Positions 10,634-23,869 of a DNA stretch of 64,000 nt are shown piece after piece; position 1 is the first letter of the stretch; every line of letters starts with the position of its first letter. The notes below the pieces were generated by a model. The model was given only the letters and a program-made list of their open reading frames with translations, was not told where the DNA came from and did no database searches. A program made the translations under genes and the position numbers. The DNA is from Hordeum vulgare subsp. vulgare (lineage: Eukaryota; Streptophyta; Magnoliopsida; Poales; Poaceae). The stretch covers positions 506,899,225 through 506,963,224 of the forward strand of contig NC_058518.1 in assembly GCF_904849725.1 (NCBI RefSeq), written 5' to 3'.

Positions 10634-13600
10634 TTACATTCTAATAAATCTAACACCCATACAGTTCTGGTGTTGATCATGTTTTGGCCGTGGAAGAGGT
10701 TTAGTCAGCGGGTCTGCTACATTCAGATCCGTGTGCACTTTGCATATATTCACGTCCTCTCCCTCGACGTAGTCGCGGATGAGGTTGAAGCGTCGTTTGA
10801 TGTGTCTGGTCTTCTTGTGAAACCGTGGTTCCTTTGCTAAGGCAATGGCACCAGTGTTGTCACAGAACAAGGTTATTGGATTCAGTGCGCTTGGCACCAC
10901 TCCAAGATCCGTCATGAACTACTTCATCCAGACACCCTCCTTAGCTGCCTCCGAGGCAGCCATGTACTCTGCTTCACATGTAGAATCTGCTACGACGCTT
11001 TGCTTGGAACTGCACCAGCTTACTGCACCCCCATTAAGAATAAATACGTATCCGGTTTGCGACTTAGAGTCATCCGGATCTGTGTCAAAGCTTGCATTGA
11101 CGTAACCTTTTACGGCGAGCTCTTCGTCACCTCCATACACGAGAAACATCTCCTCAGTCCTTTTCAGGTACTTCAGGATATTCTTGACCGCTGTCCAGTG
11201 ATCCACTCCTGGATTACTCTGGAACCTACCTGCCATACTTATGGCCAGGCTAACATCCGGTCTAGTGCACAGCATCGCATACATGATAGAACCTATGGCT
11301 GAAGCATAGGGGACGGAGCGCATATGCTCTCTATCTTCATCAGTTGCTGGGCACTGAGTCTTCCTCAATCTCGTACCTTGTAGAACTGGCAAGAACCCTT
11401 TCTTGGACTGTTCCATTTTGAACCTCTTCAAAACTTTATCAAGGTATGTGCTTTGTGAAAGTCCTATCAGGCGTTTTGATCTATCCCTATAGATCTTAAT
11501 GCCTAGAATGTAAGCAGCTTCTCCTAGGTCCTTCATAGAGAAACTTTTATTCAAGTAATCCTTTATGCTCTCTAAAAACTCTACGTTGTTTCCAATCAGT
11601 AATATGTCATCCACATATAATATTAGAAACGCCATAGAGCTCCCACTCACTTTCTTGTAAATACAAGATTCTCCAACCACTTGTACAAACCCAAATGCTT
11701 TGATCACCTCATCAAAGCGTTTGTTCCAACTCCGAGATGCTTGCACCAGTCCATAAATGGATCGCTGGAGCTTGCACACCTTGTTAGCATTCTTAGGATC
11801 GACAAAACCTTCGGGTTGTATCATATACAACTCTTTCTTAAGAAACCGTGAAGGAACGCCGTTTTGACATCCATCTGCCAGATTTCATAATTGAAAAATG
11901 CAGCTATTGCTAACATGATTCTGACGGACTTAATCATCGCTACGGGTGAGAATGTCTCATCGTAGTCAATTCCTTGAACTTGTGAAAAACCCTTTGCCAC
12001 AAGTCGAGCTTTATAAACGGTCACATTACCGTCAGCGTCCGTCTTCCTCTTAAAGATCCATTTGTTCTGAATAGCCTTGTGGCCCTCAGGTAGTACCTCC
12101 AAAGTCCACACTTTGTTCTCATACATGGATCCTATCTCGGACTTCATGGCTTCTAGCCATTTGTTGGAATCTGGGCCCACCATTGCTTCTTCATAATTCG
12201 CAGGTTCATCGTTGTCTAACAACATGATTTATAGGACGGGATTACCGTACCACTCTGGAGCAGCACGTGGTCTCGTCGACCTGCGTGGTTCGACAGAAAC
12301 TTGAACTGGAGTTTCATGATCATCATCATTAACTTCCTCCTCAACCGGCGTCGCAATGACAGAGGTTTCCCCTTGCCCTGCGCCACCATCCAGAGGGATG
12401 AGAGGTTCGACAACCTCGTCAAGTTCTATCTTCCTCCCACTCAATTCTCTCGAGAGAAACTCCTTCTCGAGAAAAGCTCCGTTTTTAGCAACAAACACTT
12501 TGCCCTCGGATTTGAGATAGAAGGTGTACCCAACTGTCTCTTTTGGGTAACCTATGAAGACGCACTTTTCCGCTTTGGGTTCCAGCTTTTCAGGCTGAAG
12601 CTTTTTGACCCAAACTTTAAGAAACGACAACTTTGGCCTGCCATACAACAGTTTGTATGGTGTCGTCTCAACGGATTTTGATGGTGCCCTATTTAAAGTG
12701 AATGTAGCTGTTTCTAATGCGTAGCCCCAAAATGGTAACGGCAAATCAGTAAGAGACATCATAGATCGCACCATCTCTAATAGAGTACGATTACGACGTT
12801 CGGACACACCATTACGCTGTGGTGTTCCAGGCGGTGTTAACTGTGAAACAATTCCACATTGTCTTAAGTGAGCACCAAACTCGAAACTCAGATATTCACC
12901 CCCACGATCAGACCGTAGGAACTTGATCTTCCTGTTACGATGATTTTCCACTTCACTCTGAAATTGTTTGAACTTTTCAAATGTTTCAGACTTGTGCTTC
13001 ATCAAGTAGACATAACCATATCTACTTAAATCGTCACTGAAGGTGATAAAATAACGATATCCGCCGCGTGCCTCCACGCTCATCAGACCACACACATCGG
13101 TATGTATGATTTCCAACAAGTCACTTGCACGCTCCATTGTTCCTGAGAACGGAGTCTTAGTCATCTTGCCCATGAGGCATGGTTCGCACGTGTCAAGTGA
13201 ATCAAAGTCAAGTGACTCCAAAAGTCCATCAGCATGGAGTTTCTTCATGCGCTTTACACCAATATGACCTAAGCGGCAGTGCCACAAAAATATGGCGCTA
13301 TCATTGTTAACTCTAACCTTTTTGGTCTCAATGTTATGTATATGCGTATTGTTATCAAGATTCAATATGAACAATCCTCTCACATTCGGTGCATGACCAT
13401 AAAAGATGTTACTCATAGAAATAGAACAACCATTATTCTCTGACTTAAAAGAGTAACCGTCTCGCAATAAACAAGATCCAGATATAATGTTCATGCTCAA
13501 CGCAGGCACTAAATAACAATGATTTAAGTTCATCACTAATCCTGACGGTAACTGAAGTGACACTGTGCCGACGGCGATTGCATCAACCCTGGAACCATTT

Positions 13601-14595
13601 CCTACGCGCATCGTCACTTCATCTTTCGCCAGCCTTCGCCTATTCCGCAGTTCCTGTTTCGAGTTGCAAATATGAGCAACAGAACCGGTATCGAATACCC
13701 AGGCACTACTACGAGAGCCGGTTAAGTACACATCAATAACATGTATATCAAATATACCTGATTTTTCTTTGGCCGCCTTCTTATCTGCCAGATACTTGGG
13801 GCAATTGCGCTTCCAGTGACCCATACCCTTGCAATAGAAACACTCCGTTTCCGGCTTAGGTCCAGCTTTGGGTTTCTTCGTCGGATTGGCAACAGGCTTG
13901 CCGCTCTTCTTCGAATTGCCCTTCTTGCCTTTGCCGTTTCTCTTGAAACTAGTGGTCTTATTCACCATCAACACTTGATGCTCTTTACGGAGTTCAGACT
14001 CTGCGACTTTCAGCATCGCAAACAACTCGCCGGGAGACTTGTTCATCCCTTGCATGTTGTAGTTCAACACAAAGCCTTTATAGCTTGGCGGCAGTGATTG
14101 AAGGATTCTGTCAGTGATAGCTTCTTGCGGGAGTTCAATCCCCAGCTCAGCTAGACGGTTTGAGTACCCAGACATTTTGAGCACATGTTCACTAACAGAT
14201 GAGTTTTCCTCCCTCTTGCAAGCATAGAATTTATCGGAGGTCTCATACCTCTCGATCCGGGCGTTCTTCTGAAAGATAAACTCCAACTCCTGGAACATCT
14301 CAAATGCTCCATGACGCTCAAAGCGACGTTGAAGTCCCGGTTCTAAGCCATACAAGACTGCACATTGAACTATTGAGTAGTCCTCCTTACGTGCTAACCA
14401 AGCGTTCTTAACATCCTGATCAGCCGTAGCGGGTGGTTCATCTCCTAACGCAGCATTAAGGACATAATCCTTCTTCCCAGCTTGTAAGATTAGCTTAAGA
14501 TTACGAGCCCAGTCTACAAAGTTGCTTCCATCATCTTTCAACTTAGCTTTCTCTAGGAACGTATTAAAATTCAGGATGACTGTCGCGTGAGCCAT
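10634..14595 (-). pseudogene. Gag-pol polyprotein of element C (BARE-1 type, three lesions)
   Basis: Reading starts at ATG 14595. Gag comes first, with a CCHC zinc knuckle (CFYCKGMGHWKRNC, about residue 252). An aspartic protease follows (WVFDTGSVAH), then integrase with its HHCC domain and DDE core (HTDVCG, LRSDRGGEY, NGVSERRNR), reverse transcriptase with YVDDILLIG, and RNase H near SWCSSKQSVVADSTCEAEYM. The order protease-integrase-RT-RNase H is the Copia order. The frame is broken by an in-frame TAA at 12229-12231 between integrase and RT, a one-base frameshift near 11826-11835 inside RT, and an in-frame TAG at 10919-10921 in RNase H. Without these it would span nearly the whole interior. 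It is a recently decayed copy rather than a fossil. Confidence 0.92.
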
Positions 14596-15829
14596 GATCT
14601 ACAACACAAATATATTCCAAGTGGACTTAGACTATGTTCAAGATAATTAGAGTTTAACTTAATCAAATTATTCGCTAAACTCCCACTCAAAAAGTACATC
14701 TCTCTAGTCATTTGAGTGGTTCATGATCCGCTTACACTAGCTCAAGTCCGATCATCACGTGAGTTGAGTATAGTTTCAGTGGTAAGCATCCCTATGCTAA
14801 TCATATCATCTATATGATTCATGATCGACCTTTCGGTCTCATGTGTTCCGAGGCCATGTCTGCACATGCTAGGCTCGTCAAGCTTAACCCGAGTGTTCCG
14901 CGTGCGCAACTGTTTTGCACCCGTTGTATGTGAACGTTGAGTCTATCACACCCGATCGTCACGTGGTGTCTCGAAACGACGAACTGTAGCAACGGTGCAC
15001 AGTCGGGGAGAACACAATTTCGTCTTGAAATTTTAGTGAGAGATCACCTCATAATGCTACCGTCGTTCTAAGCAAAATAAGGTGCATAAAAGGATTAACA
15101 TCACATGCAATTCATAAGTGACATGATATGGCCATCATCACGTGCTTCTTGATCTCCATCTCCAAAGCACCGGCACGATCTTCTTGTCACCGGCGTCACA
15201 CTATGATCTCCATCAACATGTTGTCATCGGGGTTGTCATGCTACTCATGCTATTACTACTAAAGCTACATCCTAGCAAAATAGTAAACGCATCTGCAAGC
15301 ACACACGTTAGTATAAAGACAACCCTATGGCTCCTGTCGGTTGCCGTACCATCGACGTGCAAGTCGATATTTCTATTACAACATGATCATCTCATACATC
15401 CAATATCACATCACATCGTTGGCCATATCACATCACAAGCATACCCTGCAAAAACAAGTTAGACGTCCTCTAATTTTGTTGTTGCATGTTTTACGTGGTG
15501 ACCATGGGTATCTAGTAGGATCGCATCTTACTTACGCAAACACCACAACGGAGATATATGAGTTGCTATTTAACCTCATCCAAGGACCTCCTCGGTCAAA
15601 TCCGATTCAACTAAAGTTGGAGAAATCGACACTTGCCAGTCATCTTTGAGCAACGGAGTTACTCGTAACGATGAAACCAGTCTCTCGTAAGCGTACGAGT
15701 AATGTCGGTCCAAGCCGCTTCAATCCAACAATACCGTGGAATCAAGAAAAGACTAAGGAGGGCAGCAAAACGCACATCACCGCCCACAAAAACTTTTGTG
15801 TTCTACTCGAGAAGACATCTACGCATGAA
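14596..15829 (-). other. Untranslated leader of element C
   Basis: About 1.2 kb between the primer-binding site and the gag start holds no coding sequence that I can support. The matching leader is recognisable in element D at about 35168-36440. Long leaders are usual for BARE elements and contain packaging and dimerisation signals, which I cannot point to here. Confidence 0.7.
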
Positions 15830-15847
15830 CCTAGCTCATGATGCCAC
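15830..15847 (-). other. Primer-binding site of element C
   Basis: On the minus strand GTGGCATCATGAGCTAGG follows the LTR directly. It is a variant of the initiator-tRNA-Met site TGGTATCA with two changes in the core. Element D has the identical variant at 35150-35167, so it is a family trait and not random decay. Confidence 0.65.
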
Positions 15848-17680
15848 TGTTGGGGAACGTCGCAAGGGAAACAAAAAATTTCCTACGTGCACGAAGACCT
15901 ATCATGGTGATGTCCATCTACGAGAGGGGATGAATGATCTACGTACCCTTGTAGATCGTACAGCACAAGCGTTAGTGAACGCGGTTGATGTAGTGGAACG
16001 TCCTCACGTCCCTCGATCCGCCCCGCGAACAATCCCGCGATCAGTCCCACGATCTAGTACCGAACGGACGGCACCTCCGCGTTCAGCACACGTACAGCTC
16101 GACGATGATCTCGGCCTTCTTGATCCAGCAAGAGAGACGGAGAGGTAGAAGAGTTCTCCGGCAGCGTGACGGTGCTCCGGAGGTTGGTGATGACCTTGTC
16201 TCAGCAGGGCTCCGCCCGAGCTCCGCAGAAACGCGATCTAGAGGAAAAACCGTGGAGGTATGTGGTCGGGCTGCCATGGAAGAGTCGTCTCAAATCAGCC
16301 CTAAAACCTCCGTATATATAGGTGGGAGGGAGGGGACCTTGCCTTGGGGCTCAAGGAGCCCCAAGGGGGTCGGCCGAGTCCAAGGGGGGAGGACTCCCCC
16401 CCCCCCCCCCGCAAACCGAGTTGGACTTGGTTTGGTGGGAGGGAGTCCCCCTTCCTTCCCACCTCCTCCTTTTTTTTTCTTTTCTCTTGATTTTCTCTTC
16501 TTGGCGCATAGAGCCCTTTTGGGCTGTCCCACCAGCCCACTAAGGGCTGGTGTGCCACCCTCAAGGCCTATGGGCTTCCCCGGGGTGGGTTGCCCCCCCC
16601 CCCCCGGTGAACTCCCGGAACCCATTCGTTATTCCCGGTACATTCCCGGTAACTCTTAAAACCTTCCGGTAATCAAATGAGGTCATCCTATATATCAATC
16701 TTCGTTTACGGACTATTCCGGAAACCCTCGTGACGTCCATGATCTCATCCGGGACTCCGAACAACATTTGGTAACCAACCATATAACTCAAATACGCATA
16801 AAACAACGTCGAACCTTAAGTGTGCAGACCCTGCGGGTTCGAGAACTATGTAGACATGACCCGAGAGACTCCTCGGTCAATATCCAATAGCGGGACCTGG
16901 ATGCCCATATTGGATCCTACATATTCTACGAAGATCTTATCGTTTGAACCTCAGTGCCAAGGATTCATATAATCCCGTATGTCATTCTCTTTGTCCTTCG
17001 GTATGTTACTTGCCCGAGATTCGATCGTCGGTATCCGTATACCTATTTCAATCTCGTTTACCGGCAAGTCTCTTTACTTGTTCCGTAATACAAGATCCCG
17101 CAACTTACACTAAGTTACATTGCTTGCAAGGCTTGTGTGTGATGTTGTATTACCGAGTGGGCCCCGAGATACCTCTCCGTCATACGGAGTGACAAATCCC
17201 AGTCTTGATCCATACTAACTCAACTAACACCTTCGGAGATACCTGTAGAGCATCTTTATAGTCACCCACTTACGTTGCGACGTTTGATACACACAAAGCA
17301 TTCCTCCGGTGTCAGTGAGTTATATGATCTCATGGTCATAGGAATAAATACTTGACACGCAGAAAACAGTAGCAACAAAATGACACGATCAACATGCTAC
17401 GTCTTTTAGTTTGGGTCTAGTCCATCACGTGATTCTCCTAATGACGTGATCCAGTTATCAAGCAACAACACCTTGTTCATAATCAGAAGACATTGACTAT
17501 CTTTGATCAACTGGCTAGCCAACTAGAGGCTTGCTAGGGATGGTGTTTTGTCTATGTATCCACACATGTAAATGAGTCTTCATTCAATACAATTATAGCA
17601 TGGATAATAAACGATTATCTTGATACAGGAATTATAATAATAACTATATTTATTATTGCCTCTAGGGCATAATTCCAACA
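15848..17680 (-). repeat. 5' LTR of Copia element C
   Basis: This 1833-bp repeat pairs with 8771-10582. Differences include longer poly-C runs near 16396 and 16595. The promoter TATATATA is at about 16313-16320, reading toward the element interior on the minus strand. Confidence 0.93.
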
Positions 17681-18690
17681 GATGACTCTATAGGAAATGC
17701 CTCCGGCAGTGTACCGGGATGTGCAACGATCTAGCTTGGCATATGACGTTGAAACATCTCGCTAGCTATCTTACGATCATGCAATGGCAATATGAGAGTG
17801 ATGACACAAGTCATGAGATGGAACGGTGGGAGTTGCATGGCAATATATCTCGGAATGGCTATGAAAATGCCATAGTAGGTAGGTATGGTGGCTGTTTTGA
17901 GGAAGGCATATGGTGGGTTTGTTTACCGGCTAGAATTGCCGGCACTAGAGAGGCTAGCAATGGTGGAAGGTGAAAGTGCATCTATACCATGGACTCACAT
18001 TAGTCATGAAGAACTCACATACTTGTTGCGAAAGTTTTTATTAGTAATCGAAACAAAGTGCAAAACGCATACTCCTAGGGGAAGGGTTGGTAGGTGTTAA
18101 CCATCGCGCGATCCCGACCGCAACACAAAGGATGACAATCAATAGATCAATTATGCTCCGACTTCCTAACATAGCGGTTCACCATACGTGCATGCTACAG
18201 GAATCACTAACTTCAACGCAAGTATTTCTACATTCACAACACCCTACTAACATAACTCTTAATACTACCAAATCCACGTCTCAAAACTAATTGAGAGGAA
18301 TCAAGACTTCTCTTTCTACTCAATGCACATGAAGATGGAGGTTTTTTTATCCTCTTTGGGTACCTATCACCTTTGGGACTACTTTCATAGCATAAGCCAA
18401 CTACCAAGTCACGCACCGCCGTGCTCTAAAAGATATAAGTGAAGCACACAGAGCAAAATTATCTAGCTCAAAAGATATAAGTGAAGCACGATGAGCATTC
18501 TAGCAAAATCATGATGAGTGCATGTCTCTCTCTAAAGGTGTGCAGCAAGGATGATTGTGACACAACAAAAAGAAAAGACTCATACGATACAAGACGCTCC
18601 AAACAAAACACATATCATGTGGTGAATAAAAATATAGCTCCAAGTAATGTTACCGATGGATTGAAGACGAAAGAGGGGATGCCTTCCCGG
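17681..18690 (-). repeat. Reverse-oriented Gypsy internal fragment
   Basis: This stretch is non-coding and resembles the 3' internal region of a common Triticeae Gypsy family read backwards. Recurrent phrases include AAGATATAAGTGAAGCAC (twice, 18429-18490), a segment about ACACATATCATGTGGTGAATA near 18610, and GAGGGGATGCCTTCCCGG at the end. It stops at about 18690, directly against CACTA coding sequence, with no terminal structure. It is therefore a deletion or recombination junction. It is not the continuation of element A. Confidence 0.6.
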
Positions 18691-18693
18691 ACA

Positions 18694-21600
18694 TCTTAGC
18701 CTCGTCAAAGAATCCTCTTTATGAGGGTGCCAAGCTCTCTGTCCTGGATGCCATCTCGCAACTGATGACAGTGAAGGCCGAGTACGGCTATAGCCAAAAT
18801 TGCTTCGAAGCATTTCTGGGAGTATGGGCTAACAACCTCCCTAAGGGCCATGAACTGCCGAAAACCATGTACGCTACGAAGAAAATAATGAAGGCGCTCT
18901 CCATGGATTATGAGAAAATAGATGTTTGTCCGAAGAATTGCCTTTTGTTTAGGCATGAGTATGCGAGTGACAACTACTGTAGGAAGTGCGGTTCCTCTCG
19001 GTATGTTGAGGTGGTCGATGAGCAGGGTCAGAAGAAGCAGCTAAAAATCCCTGTGAAGGTTCTTCGGTATCTTCATTTCATAGAAAGACTGCAGCGCCTT
19101 TTCATCACCGAGGAGTCTGGCAAAATGATGAAGTGGCACAAGGAAGGGAAAAGGTACAATCCAAATAAAATTTTACATCCATCAGAAGGTGAAGCATGGA
19201 ACTCATTCGATACAGAATACCCTGAGGAAGTAGCTGAGGCTGGGAATCAAAGAATTGCTATATCAGGTGATGGGTTCAATCCATATGGTATGTCGTCTAA
19301 TCCATACAGCTGCTGGTCCGTGTTTGTTATTCCGCTCAATCTCCCTCCCGGCGCCATAATGCAACGCAAGACTATGTTCATGTCGCTTATAATTCCGGGG
19401 ACTGAATATCCAGGGAAGAATTTGAGTGTGTTTATGCAGCTGTTGGTGGATGATTTGCACCATTCTTGGTACTTCCCGAGGTTGACATTCGACCGACATG
19501 TGCAGAAAAATATATATATGAAAGTTTGGCTATTGTATTGCATGCATGACTTTCCCGGCTATGCCCTATTCTGCGGATGGTGTACAAGTGGGAAGATGCC
19601 TTGCCCAGTGTGCATGCAGGCCTTGCGTTTCATGTGGCTGAAGAAGGGTAGCAAGTATGTTTCCTTTGACCTGCATCGATAGTTCCTCCCTCCAGACCAT
19701 CCTGATAGGGAAGACAAGAAGAACTTCACAAAAGGCCTAGTCATCCATGAAGTAAACGATATTCCAACGTTTTCTGGTGCGGATGTGCTTGATCAGCTGA
19801 AAGCTCTTAAGCCTGCCGACGAAGGGAAAGGCAAAGGCAAAGGCAAAGCCACAGGCGAGGGCGAGTGTGAGGGCAGAGGAAAAGGCAAAGGGAAAGCCAA
19901 AGGTTTTGAAGGATATGGTGAGACGCACAAATGGACTCACATTACCCCCTTCACGCAGCTTCCCTATTTCAAGGACCTCAAACTTTCAAACAACATCGAC
20001 GTGATGCACACCGAAAAGAATGTCGCAGAGGCCCTTTTTCGCACGACCCTCAACGTTCTTGATAAGACAAAGGATTATGTTAATGCTAGAGTCGATCAAC
20101 AGAATATTTGTGATAGACCACGTCTACACATGCGGCCTCCCACAGGTGGTCGAAAATCTTGGTTCAAGCTAGATGTTGACTTCGTACTTAAAAATGATCA
20201 TAAGATGGAAGCATTCAAGTGGCTGAAACACGTCATGAAATTCACTGATGGTTATGCATCGAATGTAAGTAAGGGGTCAATCTTTGAACTGGCAAAGTGA
20301 CCGGGCTCAAGAGTCATGACTATCATGTATGGATTGAGCGGATTATGCCGGTGATGGTTCGAGGCTATGTTTCCGAGCGTGTCTGGCGTATGCTTGTGGA
20401 GCTAAGCCATTTCTTCCGCACACTTTGTGCTAAAGAAGTATGTCCCGAGATGATAAAAGAAATGCATAAGAAGGCGCCGGAGTTGATATGCAAACTAGAG
20501 AAGATCTTCCCGCCCGACTTCTTTACTCTGATGACACATCTCATTTTGCACCTCGCGAACGGGTATTATTGGGGGGCCCTGTGCAGAATCGTTGGCAGTA
20601 CGGCCCTGAGAGACAGAACAAGCATCTGCGGCAGAAATATCAAAACAAAAGCTAAGATTGAAGCTTCCATAGCTGAGGCAGTTATCCTAAAGGAGGTGAC
20701 AGACCTCAGGACAACGTACTATCCGGACCATGTTCCCACGCTGCACAATAAGGTGTGTCGATACAATACAGAAGAACCCAAGTATAAACCCAAGCTGCCT
20801 CTATTCAGCGGGCAAGGTGGCAGGGCTGGATGCACGACACCTTATATCATGCCACAAGATGAGTGGGAGGATGTCATGTTCTATATCTTGCACAAGATCA
20901 AGGAAGTTGAGGATGAGTGGATGAGGTAATACCTTTGCACCATTCTTTTAGTCAATTCCTTATGTTCACTTTGCCTCGTTCTAATACCGCTTTTCTTATT
21001 TTAGTCGATTTTTTGATGAAGAGTGGACGGGAATGTTGCCTCCTAGTGAAGCGGAGGCACTTGCTCTTCTCCGAAATGGTGCCGATGGAAGGAAAATTTT
21101 TGTTGCGTGGTTCATGGAGAAAGTAAATTTTCACACTTCCCTATTACCGAGTCCACCCTACAATTCCAATTAAACTAATCCACTCTATAATTTCAATTAA
21201 ACTTGTAGGGAAATGATCCGAACACATCAATGGATGAAGAATTGAGATGGGTTTTCATGGGCTTTAATAGTCGGGTCATGACATGCTCAAAGTATGATGT
21301 GAATGGGTATCGCTTCCAAGAGGAGCACCAGAACAGTCGGCCTGATCCCAAAACTATAAATACGGAAGGGTAGGAAAAATATACGAGCTTACATTCAAAC
21401 ATGGCCGCAAACCCCTAAGTCTCACTGTGTTCAAATGTCGATGGTTCGACCCCAAAAAGGGTCTGAGACATACGCCTTCTGTTGGTTTAGTTGAAGTTAA
21501 ACCATCAACCGTCTATGCCAGAGTTGATCTCTTTATTGCGGCTACCCAAGCTACACAAGTATATTATCTGCCTTACCCATGCCAAAAAGAGTACCTAAAG

Positions 21601-21972
21601 GGTTGGGAAGTTGTGTTCAAGGTGTCGCCACATGGTAAGTTGCCGGTCCTTAATGATGATGATTACCACAACATAAACCCCATGACATACGAGGGAGTGT
21701 TCTTTCAAGAGCAAGATGGTGACGTGGTCCAAAACAAGGACGATGATGACTTGGGTTATGTTGACCTGGACCCAAACGATGACGATGCACATATTGATGG
21801 TGAGGCAATTGTGAATCAAAGAGACATAATAATGCCTGAAAGGCTAAATGAAGACGCTGACGATGAGGAAGAGCCTCCACCTCCATCAGACAACAAAGAA
21901 GATATGCGTGATAGTGATGATGAGACAAGTCGACAAATATATTACAATAGTGATGATTCATATGGGTTCTAG
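18694..21972 (+). pseudogene. CACTA transposase TNPD (tnp2 family), 5' truncated
   Basis: The product is the catalytic CACTA transposase, which would cut the element ends in the nucleus. Bases 18694-20296 hold the tnp2 core, with ISGDGFNPYGMSSNPYSCW and VFVIPLNLPPGA. Bases 20297-20925 hold the DUF4218-like part (SHDYHVWIERIMPVMVRGYV). Later exons at about 21005-21122 and 21209-21370 precede a DUF4216-like end (YELTFKHGRKPLSLTVFKC...) that stops at 21972 after an acidic tail. An unusual Gly-Lys run, GKGKGKGKATGEGE, lies at about 19823-19900. Lesions are the missing 5' end, an in-frame TAG at 19680-19682, a one-base frameshift near 20296, and a small deletion with frameshift near 21370. Introns at 20926-21004 and 21123-21208 have GT-AG ends. 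Confidence 0.85.
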
Positions 21973-22243
21973 AAAATGTAAGTTATTTTAATGATGATTG
22001 AGGAAGATTACAATACTATGCTTAATGTGCTCTTCTGTTATTAATGTTCTTTTATGTATGCTTAATGTGCTCTTCTGTTATTAATGTTCTTTTCTGTATG
22101 CTTGTTTATTTGATATCCTTACTAATTGTTTATTCTCTTCTCAATGCAGGTTTGCTAATCATGGGCAAGTCTAGCGGCGCCGGTTTCCTCAGCAAATGCA
22201 AAGGACGTACTTGGAGTGGACGATACTATGCGACGATGACACC

Positions 22244-23842
22244 TGATACGTCGCCAACGTATCTACTTTTCCAAACTCTTTTTCCCTTGTTTTGGACTAT
22301 AATTTGCATGATTTGAATGGAACTAACCTGGACTGACGCTGTTTTCAGCAGAATTGCCTTGGTGTTATTTTTGTGCAGAAATCAAAGTTCTCCAAACGTC
22401 CTGAAAATTTACGGGGAGCAGTTTTGGAAAATATCAAAAATATCTGCGCCAGGTTCCACCTCAGGGGGTGGGCTAGTGGGCCACAAGCCCTTGCTCCGCC
22501 ACCACCCCCCTGGTGGCGGTGGGCAGGCTTGTGGGTCCCACAGGCACCTGCCGCCCCCAATTCCAGCTCTATAAGTTGCCTTTCGTCCCAGAAAAAATAA
22601 AAAAAGAGAAGTTTTCATCGCGTTTTTGATACGGAGGCGCCGCCACCACTTGCTCTTCATCTGGAGGGCAGATCTGGAGTCCGTCTTGGGCTCCGGAGAG
22701 GGGAAATCGTTGCCATCGTCATCATCAACCTTCTTCCCTCTCCAATTCCATGAAGCTCTTCGTCGTTCGTGAGTAATCTATTCGTAGGCTCGCTGGGCGG
22801 TGATGAGTAGGATGAGATCTATCATGTAATCGAGTTAGTTTTGATGGGGATTGATCCCTAGTATCCACTATGTTCTGAGATTTGATGTTGCTACTACTTT
22901 GCCATGCTTAATGCTTGTCACTAGGGCCCGAGTGCCATGATTTCAGATCTGAAATTATTATGTTGTCACCAATATATGTGCGTTTTAGATCCGATCTTGC
23001 AAGTTGTACTTACTTACTATGTGTTATGATCTGGCTACCCCAGAGTGACAATAACCAGAACCACTCCCGGTGATGACCATAGTTTGAGGAGTTCATGTGT
23101 TCACCAAGTGCTAATGCGTTGGTCCGGTTCTTTATTAAAAGGAGAACCTTAATATCCCATAGTTTCCTTTTGGACCCCGCTGCCACGGGAGGGATGGACA
23201 ATAGATGTCATGCAAGTTCTTTTCCCTAAGCACATATGACGACACACGGAATGCATGCCTACATCACATTGACGAACGGGAGCTAGCCACATATCTCTCT
23301 GTGTTATAGCTGTTGCATGATGAATATCATCCAAACAAATCACCGACCCATTGCCTACGAGTTTGTCCTACTGTTGCTACTGTTGTTACTTGTCTTGCTC
23401 TGCTGCTACTACTGTTGCTACTGCTGTTACTTGTTTTTCTCTACTGCTACTGCTGCTACTGTTGCTACTACTGTCGTTTGCTACTGTTGCTACTTGCTAC
23501 TGCTGTTCCTTGCCACTGCTATTGCTTGTTACACTGCCGTTACTCGTTACTTTACTGTCACTACTGTGCTTGCAGATACTAATCTTTCAGGTGTGGTTGA
23601 ATCTGACAAATTCAGCTGCTAATACTCGAGCGTATTCTCTCACCTCCTTTAGGCGATCTACAAATTTGGGTCGAATACTCTACCCTTGAAAACTGTTGTG
23701 AACCCACGCGTTAGTGGGCCGTCAACAACATTCTTCTAGTTTCATTACCGGGGAGTGCTATCAGCATTCTTCTGGTGTTGTTTCAAGGGAAGGATTGTTG
23801 TCATCATCGTTCGTCTAGCTATCGCCAGAGATTGCGCATTCA
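22244..23842 (+). repeat. 5' LTR of Gypsy element B
   Basis: 1599 bp, starting TGATACGTCGCCAACG and ending GCGCATTCA. A TATA box (TATAAG) lies at 22570-22575 and a donor-like TTCGTGAGTAATC near 22767. Bases 23357-23570 are a degenerate CTA/CTG trinucleotide tract that yields meaningless poly-Leu frames. The last 130 bp hold primer-site-like repeats absent from element A. Confidence 0.92.
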
Positions 23843-23851
23843 GCATTTTTC

Positions 23852-23869
23852 TGGCGCCGTTGCCGGGGA
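23852..23869 (+). other. Primer-binding site of element B (tRNA-Asp)
   Basis: TGGCGCCGTTGCCGGGGA is an exact complement of the plant tRNA-Asp 3' terminus (TCCCCGGCAACGGCGCCA), as I remember it. It lies nine bases after the LTR end. Confidence 0.85.

Larger units (their letters stand above)
8771..17680 (-). mobile_element. BARE-1-like Copia element C, full length
   Basis: This is a complete LTR element in reverse orientation: LTRs at 8771-10582 and 15848-17680, polypurine tract at 10583-10592, primer-binding site at 15830-15847, and a nearly continuous gag-pol between. Each LTR runs TGTTGGAATTATGCCC...CGTTCCCCAACA when read on the minus strand, the classic BARE-1 form. The LTRs differ by a few per cent by eye, so the insertion is not brand new. 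The five bases on each side (TGGTG and GATGA) do not match, and the two flanks belong to different repeats. Confidence 0.93.

Noticed and set aside
16083..16659. Frames of 64-184 codons in the Copia LTR, both strands
   Set aside because: The same frames recur in every BARE-type LTR (9028, 34692, 41474), with lengths changing at poly-C runs; they are LTR leader sequence.
23313..23689. Long frames rich in Leu/Cys/Tyr in three phases
   Set aside because: They arise from the CTA/CTG trinucleotide tract of the element B LTR and recur at 31729-32128 in the other LTR; no coding signal.
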